This document shows positions 6,642 through 12,500 of a stretch of 12,500 bases of DNA, in pieces. The notes beneath the pieces are model-generated. The model saw only the letters and a program-made list of their open reading frames with translations. It was not told the DNA's origin and ran no database searches. The stretch spans positions 10,147,344 through 10,159,843 of the forward strand of contig CM018914.1 in the NCBI GenBank assembly GCA_009663005.1, written 5' to 3'. How positions within the stretch are numbered: the first letter of the stretch is position 1; every line of letters begins with the position of its first letter. The position numbers were made by a program, and so were the translations under genes. This DNA comes from Actinidia chinensis. Taxonomy: Eukaryota; Streptophyta; Magnoliopsida; Ericales; Actinidiaceae.

Positions 6642-9600
6642 CTGCAAGAAGCAGTTACGAAATTTTTTAATTCTCATTCAAATATAAAAGTTTGATTATG
6701 TATATAGATAGATAGATAGATAGATAGATAGGTTGTGCGGGTGTGGGTTCTAATTCCCCCGCAGTGCAAAACAATAGAGAAGTCATGTTACCAGTTTCTC
6801 TTTCCTCATCTCAGTTAATGCTGATCTATGTACGCTATGTAACAGATTGCCAAGCAAAGCATTCTACAAGAGCAGCTAGAAAGTCTTGAGATGGTGAGAC
6901 CATCCATCTATGCATCATCTTATATCCATTGTTGTTCATTCTATGGACAACATACGATGCAACTTACTTGAAGGATTATATATCTCCACTCAGGAAAAGC
7001 AAAGCACGTAATTACTAAATGTATAATGCTCTGATCCCAAGCTTGTCCAACAAACCAAGTATGTCTACCGTAATTTGACCAACATCAAAATTGAAACAAA
7101 CCACATAAGAAAGCCATACATTAAGGTAAAATAAAGTTTTGGTCCCTAAAGTACGCAGTCAGCCAGTCATTGTGGCTTTGGTCTCTATTCTTTCATTTTT
7201 GGTTGATTCGGTCCTTAAATGAACCATTCGAATCTATATGTGGTGTGCTGTAGTATTTGTGTGACTAGTTCATCACAACCCCGGAAAATGAAAGCAAAAA
7301 TGGATTAACAAAGGACTATATGTGATGGCAGGACGAGGTGCAGTCAGGCTGGACAGAGGCTTGGATATTTTTCTTGCATACGCCTCTCAAACTACTACCG
7401 AACCATCCACCGCCAGAAAACCAGTTACGTCATCTATACTGCCATCAGGCATTACCAGTTACAATCTTTAGCAATTTTACCACGCCAATCACATTATAAA
7501 ACCTCATTAAATATGTTTTCTGCTAAATGGATGTTCGAGTCACAAACCAAAAGGGAAAAACATAATTGAAGAAAAAAAATAGAAGAAATCCACACTTTGC
7601 TCTCTTTAGTTCCCATCGATTCCTACCCTGCAACTTCCTTAACTGGTTTGCAAGAAGGCATTATATAAAACAAAATTGTCTCTCTCCCTTCACAGCATTA
7701 TATTTGACATCCGCTATGATGAACAGGATCTCCATACATGTTTTTTTGAATTTTCTGAACAAGAATGATCAGGAAAAAATCTCTTTGCCTCCTGAGAATT
7801 ATTTAATTTAGTGGATGGTTTTGTCTTGGGGAGGACGGAGGGAGAGGATCATTACTGGGAAGGGAGCACAAAGGCGTGCCTATGCCAAGAAGAATTTGTG
7901 GTAGAAGAAGATAACGAAATGCCGAAATTGCCCCCTTATACTAGTCAATTTAACATCTGTTATTGATTGGACCATTTAGACTCAAATTGGATACTTTAAA
8001 GACCTACATTGACAAAATCAAAAGAATGGAGACCAAAGTGGCACTAATTGCATATTTTACGGACCAATACTATATCTTTACCCAAAAAAAGGATATACAT
8101 TAAGCATGTGGATGCAAATACTAAGAGTGCAATAACATTCAGAACTTTTCAGAGTTTGATAGCATAGAGACTCCGGATAACCAAACCAAGCGAAAGTAAG
8201 CCTTGAGTCGCAATCAAAGTTATCAATCCCATACCGTACCAAGTAAAAAATGGAATACACAACCTTATGCTCCGGTTCTCTAGGAATATCAGCATGTGCC
8301 GGCTTGTACCGAAGGTACCCGCCTGTACCAATAAAATTCCAGAATTCATCGAGTACACAAGTCATATTTGATATTTTCCCAAATCCTGGATTTTAAAAGA
8401 GTTCTTTTGGTAAATCCTAAACCCCAATTCAAGTGAATCTTATGGTTTGTTGTTTGAATTGTCTTAAAAACCGTGATCTGTAATTAAATGTCATATTATT
8501 TATAGTTCTATTTAACTCCAAACAAAATACATGTGAGATTTTTACAATATATATAGCTATAAATTCGAAACGGTACACTGGTACATACCCTACCAGTTGC
8601 CAAAACGGTACGTTGGCCATACTGAATTAACAACTTTGGTCCCAATCAAAACCGGACCGGATTCATAAAAAACTAAAAAGATAAAATAAAGTAACCAGGA
8701 GGTCATTAAGTAAAGTACTCCGAGACTAAAGAAATTTAAGAGTATTAAAATGTGACAAACCTCGGTCATCTGTTTCTGTCCACAGAGCACAGCACCAATG
8801 GCCTGGGGGCTATAAATATTTTTGGTTCTAGCAAAAGCAGCCTGAAAAGCAATGTTTGCAAAAAAGGAAAACATCAAGTTGTTTCTGGAGGGAACGCAAC
8901 ATCAGAACTTATGCACAAACAGACTTCCACTACCTACCTGTACATAACCACGTTCACCTGCCCAATTATCATCAGGTTGTGATAATACTGGCACGATTTT
9001 AACACCCGAAGATTCCCAATCTCTAAACCTATCCTATTTTAAAAAAGTATATCAGAGAGACAGAAATGCAAACTTCAATACTGACAATAACCGAACTGGA
9101 AATGGTGAGTTATTTGCTAAATGAACATTGAAAGTTGAAAGTTGAAACACAATAAGCAAGCCCCTAAACAAAACCTGATAAGCCATTCTTTGAAGGTTTC
9201 TAGCCCCAAAATAAAGCCTCACATCAGGTCTCTTATTGGTGCTGAATCCTGACTCAATCAAAGACCGGATCGGGCTGCATGCAATAAGGTATAAGAAAAA
9301 AGAAGCTCGTCAAAGAAATCACCAAGAAAAATGCATAAAGGCACGAGAGGCAGTAATATTGACTTTTTAATGTGTCATCTGAAGGAAAGTTTGACCTGAA
9401 ATATGGCCACATGCCTCCAAGCAAGGGATGGACCACAAGCTTTAAAAAGCTACTCAAGCTCCACTTGTGCATGGCTCATTAAAAGCTCACACGAGATCCA
9501 TTTCTTATATAAACAAACCAAGCTTGAATACATTTTGAAACTCTTTAATTTTGTCAAACCAAGCTTGATCAATCTCGATAAGTTAATATACACTCTAAGA

Positions 9601-12243
9601 TAGTACAAAAACGCAAGCAGTGAGGGGGCTCAATTGAAGCTTGTTTGAGAGCGGTTTGAAAGCCTAACAAACCAAGCTTGAGCACATTTTCAAGTTCATT
9701 ATAATACTCAAAAAATGGAAGGATACTAAAAGAGGAGTGCATATAAGCAGTCAATGACATGTTGCTTATCTTAAGTCGTTCTTTTATGAAGCAAAGCCAG
9801 AAACACAAAGGACCAAAACAAATCCCAATAAAGAAAACAAGAGCATTTAAAAGATCCGTATTTAGGATATTGTAATCGACAATCATTGTGGAAATCAATA
9901 AGCAATAGGTAGTGCAGGAAATCAGTGATAAAAATTAAAAAGTGAACTATAATTTGAAAAGGGAGAGGATTCTCCTCAGTTGAGGAATCAACTGCACTGT
10001 CCTGTCCAGTAAACCATAGTTTGATACATCATCATTTTTCTTATTCCATGGCACCGATCACGGCACGTTTACACTCTAACTCATGAAGTCAAAGTTTCTG
10101 TGTTCCTGCCAAGCAAAACAAACAGAAGGCTCCCTCCAGCTGAAACCAACTTCATCTCATAACTGTGCATGAACCACACGCATCAAAGCATCTTTAATTT
10201 AAGGTACTCTTCATCATCCACCCTTAAATTCCCAGTGAACCATTTTTTTTAAACTCCCATAAGCTTTAATTGAGAAACAACCTACCTATCTTCTTTTTTT
10301 CCCGCTGGAAGTCTAGACTAACCAATAGTATAACTAGAGCGGCAAAATGCTAACAATATGCAAAATTCTTACAACCTGATGCATCAATGGAAATTTCGCA
10401 CCATTAAACAACAGTGATGAACTCCTTATTTATGGTCATTCCGTATGAAGTTAAAGTACATAATCTAATCTCATTTATTAAGGGAGAATCCCTTTTGGTA
10501 TGGTTTCAGTTTTTTAGGCTGTGTATACTTTTACTATTCCAAATTGTTTCTATCAAGCAGGTTCTAACAATTTAAAGTATTTGGTTTTTGAGTAACTGTA
10601 AGGACAATTAAGTATATTGCACACACATTGCGTGTGCACACACTTTCCTTGTGTTTGATAGCATTACCCAATTAAGGTTGGACATATGATGTAAGTAGCT
10701 TAAAATGGACTAATAACAAAATTCTGTGGAAAACGATGCCAGCTTAGCCATTTCAACATAACCACAACGGCAAAACAGAAAAAGAGATTTAGACAATACT
10801 TAACCCCTGGCTATGAGGCTATGACTACACAATCAATGATGTGGTGTGATAGGATAGTCACAGACTCACAAGGGATAAAATGATTAGCCTATGCCTTCTC
10901 ACTAACCAACCCACCCCATAATTATGAGGTTGGGGCTGCAGCTAATGAGCTTGCAGAGATGAATGGGAAGAAATCTATGGGAAAGCATATCATGAATCTA
11001 GTTTCCCTTTGTGGGAATGGGAAGATGCGCTCCAAAGCTGCACAAGATACAGTCTGCAACTTCAATTATACTGCTGATAATTTAGGAAGAAATTCATGTT
11101 CTTTGTCCCTGCCCCTCTCATCGACCACTCTATGTCTAAATTTGCTGACTCATCAAGAAATATAGTGATGGTGTATATGTCGATTTGTGCATTGTTATTG
11201 CCAATTTTGGTAATTGCACATGGCGGCTAATGATGTGGGTGGTGATTATGTACAGTGGGGGAGGAGTAGGGGGAGGCAGTGATCCTTGGTGAAGGGAAGG
11301 GGTTCTGGCAGGGGAAGATATGTTGTTAGTTTGCTAACGAAGGAAAAAACACAACATTTTTAAGGCTATGTCTGATCAAGGACTTAGCGAAGGAAAAGGA
11401 AAGGAAAAAGTTGATGATCCAACTGCTCAAATTAATCTTTTCTCCTAATTTTTCTCTTTCTCTCTACGGTCTACAAATCCTTCATCCAAATACAGCCTTT
11501 GGTGCGCACCTTTGGCATGATCTGGGCTATGCACTTCGTCAACCTGACCCCATTATCCAACAACCTTAGTAACTCTACCATACAAAAACAAGGGTGTAAA
11601 TTACTTTTTAGAAGTGCACCTACAACAAATCCAGTATTGTATTTATTTATGGTTAATTTCTATGTGAAATTCAAAAATTGGAATGAATGTCTTCATAGGC
11701 ATCGTAATATACAAAGAATTAGTATGTTATTATTGCAATTGATTCAGACAAATTCACGGGGAATCAAAACGAATATAAATTCGAACAGAAGACTCACCTA
11801 ATTCCAGATCCAGTGGCGAAGATCAGAACAGTCGAATAGTCCTCTGGCGGCGAAATCCGATCCACATCGAAACCTTTCCCCAAAACTTGACTCAACTCGA
11901 CCACATCCCCTCTTCTCATCCCGCAGAGGATCTCCGCTGTAGATCCGGGAACGCTCTTCACCAGGAACTCGAACTCGCCCCTCGCCACCGCCAGCGACGG
12001 CGGCGACGCGATGGCGAAGAACGAAGGCCTCACAGCATCCAGCGGGCGGAGCTGGAGGTACTGCCCTGCGCGGGTGTGGGAGGCGGCGAGATCGGGGGAG
12101 TCGGAGACGTCGACGGTGACGTGGAAGAGGGACTCGGCGGCGGGACGGACGATTGTGAGAGGCGCGGTGGTCCAAACGGTGGTGTCTCGGCGGACTGCGG
12201 CGGCGGCTGCGGTGGATAGTAGACGGCGGCGGAGGATGGCCAT
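6579..12243 (-). CDS. pKIWI502: pKIWI502-like FAD/NAD(P)-binding oxidoreductase, five exons, 261 aa
   Basis: The coding exons, in transcript order, are complement 11798-12243, 9175-9274, 8938-9033, 8761-8841 and 6579-6641. The sum is 786 bases, giving 261 residues plus TGA. Every intron is GT..AG. The product matches what I recall of kiwifruit protein pKIWI502 and Arabidopsis At1g15140. It is a compact member of the ferredoxin-NADP reductase fold: a FAD-binding beta-barrel (about residues 25-130, with PSFFAIAS at 73-80) followed by an NAD(P)-binding half. That half has the FATGSGISPIRSLIE motif at 142-156 and CGQKQM near 234-239. The N-terminus (MAILRRRLLSTAAAAAVRR) is Arg/Ala-rich without acidic residues, so it looks like an organelle presequence; mitochondrion versus plastid is undecided. 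Substrate and electron partner are unknown. The gene is intact, although intron 4 (2,119 bp) carries two transposons and intron 1 (2,523 bp) carries repeat debris. The start is the first Met in frame with the conserved body. Confidence 0.93.
6705..6731. repeat. (TAGA)n microsatellite
   Basis: About six and a half perfect tandem copies of taga, preceded by a short TA run. Confidence 0.95.
7126..8094. mobile_element. MULE-like non-autonomous DNA transposon, 969 bp, in intron 4
   Basis: The left part (7126 to about 7225) and the complement of the right part (about 7985-8083) are similar over about 90 bases. They share TTGGTCC, CTTTGGTCT and CATTCTTT in the same order. A perfect 10-bp direct repeat, ATACATTAAG, flanks the whole (7116-7125 and 8095-8104). 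Long inverted repeats with a 9-10 bp target duplication fit Mutator-like elements. The right end has about 11 extra bases (aaaaaaaggat) with no counterpart on the left, so one terminus is altered. No transposase is present. The interior has frames of 48 codons at about 7325-7471 and 81 at 7566-7811, neither recognisable. Confidence 0.8.
8216..8639. mobile_element. hAT-like MITE, 424 bp, in intron 4
   Basis: The left end, AAAGTTATCAATCCCATACC, matches the complement of the right end, AAAGTTGTTAATTCAGTATGG. Both continue into repeated GTACC/GGTAC motifs (8235-8240, 8289-8331, 8571-8612). Near-identical octamers lie outside: TCGCAATC at 8208-8215 and TCCCAATC at 8640-8647, with one mismatch. An 8-bp duplication fits the hAT superfamily. 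Two terminal bases present on the right (gg) are missing on the left. There is no coding capacity. Confidence 0.65.
8761..8841 (-). CDS. pKIWI502: Oxidoreductase exon 4 (CGQKQM motif)
   Basis: 81 bases, with acceptor GCTTTTCAG and donor GAG|GTTTGT, encode AAFARTKNIYSPQAIGAVLC followed by GQKQMTE. This holds the conserved CGxxxM motif of ferredoxin-reductase-type proteins. Confidence 0.94.
8938..9033 (-). CDS. pKIWI502: Oxidoreductase exon 3
   Basis: 96 bases between AAAATAG and GTAGGTAG encode DRFRDWESSGVKIVPVLSQP followed by DDNWAGERGYVQ. This exactly fills the gap between exons 2 and 4 in the family sequence. Its reading is too short to stand out without homology. Confidence 0.93.
9034..9174 (-). 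other. pKIWI502: Oxidoreductase intron 2 (141 bp)
   Basis: Short GT..AG intron. It contains a small tandem heptamer array (ttgaaag, two copies plus a partial) near 9128-9147. Confidence 0.9.
9175..9274 (-). CDS. pKIWI502: Oxidoreductase exon 2 (NAD(P)-binding motif)
   Basis: The acceptor is TTGCATGCAG. The 100 bases complete Ser149 and encode PIRSLIESGFSTNKRPDVRL followed by YFGARNLQRMAYQ. The donor is CAG|GTTTTG, leaving phase 0. Confidence 0.93.
9275..11797 (-). other. pKIWI502: Oxidoreductase intron 1 (2,523 bp) with repeat debris
   Basis: The donor GTGAGTC is at 11797 and the acceptor ends at 9275. Apart from the AAGCTTGA repeats at 9512-9694, the content is AT-rich with no recognisable gene. 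Open frames at 10959-11165 and 11499-11801 have no protein-like features. A 7-bp-arm hairpin (tgcacac / gtgtgca) lies at 10618-10638. A G-rich patch at 11250-11325 is unexplained. Confidence 0.8.
9512..9694. repeat. Dispersed repeat with three AAACCAAGCTTGA copies
   Basis: The motif aacaaaccaagcttga with a cattttSaa tail occurs at 9512-9540 and 9666-9694, and a shorter copy (caaaccaagcttgatcaatc) at 9555-9574. Surrounding caagct/agcttg words suggest the same broad type of decayed dispersed repeat as at 5795-5940. Class and boundaries are unknown. Confidence 0.5.
11798..12243 (-). CDS. pKIWI502: Oxidoreductase exon 1 (presequence, FAD domain)
   Basis: 446 bases encode residues 1-148 plus two bases of Ser149. 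The donor is TTAG|GTGAGTC. It encodes the presequence, DLAASHTRAGQYLQLR, PSFFAIASPP, EFEFLVKSVPGSTAEILCG, the GDVVELSQVLGKGFDVDRI block and the start of the glycine-rich NAD(P) loop. Confidence 0.95.
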
Positions 12244-12310
12244 GGGAGGGTGCTGTGGAGCGCATAGGCGCGAGAGAAGGTGTAGAGAGAAATATACAAG
12301 TAATAGCCAT

Positions 12311-12316
<6 letters not shown>

Positions 12317-12343
<27 letters not shown>
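12317..12343. repeat. (GA)n / (CT)n microsatellite
   Basis: 27 bases of perfect GA dinucleotide repeat, 74 bases upstream of the oxidoreductase start codon. Confidence 0.97.
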
Positions 12344-12377
12344 GATATTCGCGTTGGTCGTAGGAAAGACTAGAAGG

Positions 12378-12397
12378 CGCCGCCGCAAACGGCGGCG
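12378..12397. repeat. GC-rich perfect hairpin
   Basis: cgccgccg and cggcggcg are perfectly complementary 8-bp arms around a caaa loop, in the leader or promoter of the oxidoreductase gene. Confidence 0.85.
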
Positions 12398-12500
12398 AGG
12401 TGGCGATGAAGTGGCGTCCGTTAGATAGTGGAGTTATTTGTAACGGAATGATTTGTCTGGGACTCGAAATTGAATTTTTTTCACAAATGACTATATTCGC

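Larger units (their letters stand above)
6642..8760 (-). other. pKIWI502: Oxidoreductase intron 4, expanded by two transposons
   Basis: GT..AG intron of 2,119 bp. About 1.4 kb of it is the elements at 7126-8094 and 8216-8639. A TAGA microsatellite lies near 6705. No exon-like sequence of the gene is missing from the protein, so nothing in the intron needs to be coding. Confidence 0.85.
12244..12500 (-). promoter_or_regulatory. pKIWI502: 5' leader and proximal promoter of the oxidoreductase gene
   Basis: The region upstream of the start at 12243 holds a (GA)n tract at 12317-12343, which reads as (CT)n in the transcript and is common in plant leaders. Beyond it is a perfect 8-bp-arm GC hairpin at 12378-12397. 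The transcription start and any TATA box cannot be fixed. The frames open through this stretch on both strands are by-products of the simple repeat and GC richness. Confidence 0.5.

Noticed and set aside
6732..6775. tRNA/SINE-like B-box (gggttctaattccc)
   Set aside because: No A-box at the right distance, since the upstream sequence is the TAGA microsatellite, and no poly-A tail or target duplication was seen.
10618..10638. Hairpin tgcacac / gtgtgca
   Set aside because: Arms of only 7 bp in CA/TG-rich sequence; expected by chance and no flanking duplication.
11887..12388. Several frames over the oxidoreductase first exon on both strands
   Set aside because: GC-rich shadows. Only the frame starting at 12243 matches the pKIWI502 family and joins to exons 2-5 in phase.
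1..12500. CRISPR arrays, rRNA, intact tRNA, bacterial operons or viral genes
   Set aside because: No spaced identical repeats, no rRNA or cloverleaf-forming sequence recognised, and all supported genes are intron-containing plant genes.

Overview
This is eudicot nuclear DNA. Two GC-rich first exons sit in AT-rich flanks, plant-type GT..AG introns can be placed exactly by protein homology, and both recognisable proteins are plant proteins. The non-coding part carries several non-autonomous transposons, microsatellites and AT-rich spacer. The species cannot be identified from the sequence.

Layout: (1) 1-399, minus strand: first 133 codons of a BRO1-domain ALIX protein, running off the left edge. 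(2) 400-2000: AT-rich spacer with a small inverted-repeat cluster, then a probable plus-strand promoter with site II (TGGGCY) motifs. (3) About 2000-5450, plus strand: a probable 5' leader exon, a 2.1 kb intron holding a miniature LTR retrotransposon (2398-2894), and a coding exon (from about 4231 or 4265) for a Lys/Arg/Ser/Asp-rich protein. That exon is broken by two 7-bp tandem duplications, two single-base shifts, a nonsense codon and a 169-bp MITE with a 9-bp target duplication. (4) About 5450-6578: convergent 3' ends plus a decayed repeat. (5) 6579-12243, minus strand: a complete five-exon gene for a 261-residue FAD/NAD(P)-binding oxidoreductase of the pKIWI502 type. All four introns were placed to the base. 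Intron 4 carries a MULE-like element (7126-8094) and a hAT-like element (8216-8639). (6) 12244-12500: its 5' leader with a GA/CT microsatellite and a GC-rich hairpin.

From memory, ALIX and the pKIWI502-like oxidoreductase are neighbouring loci in Arabidopsis (At1g15130 and At1g15140), so the two intact genes probably mark a conserved block. The broken plus-strand gene lies between them. The two intact genes have unrelated jobs (endosomal sorting and redox), and nothing here suggests they act together.

No new defence or biosynthetic system is visible. The most informative content is the record of gene decay and small-transposon insertion.
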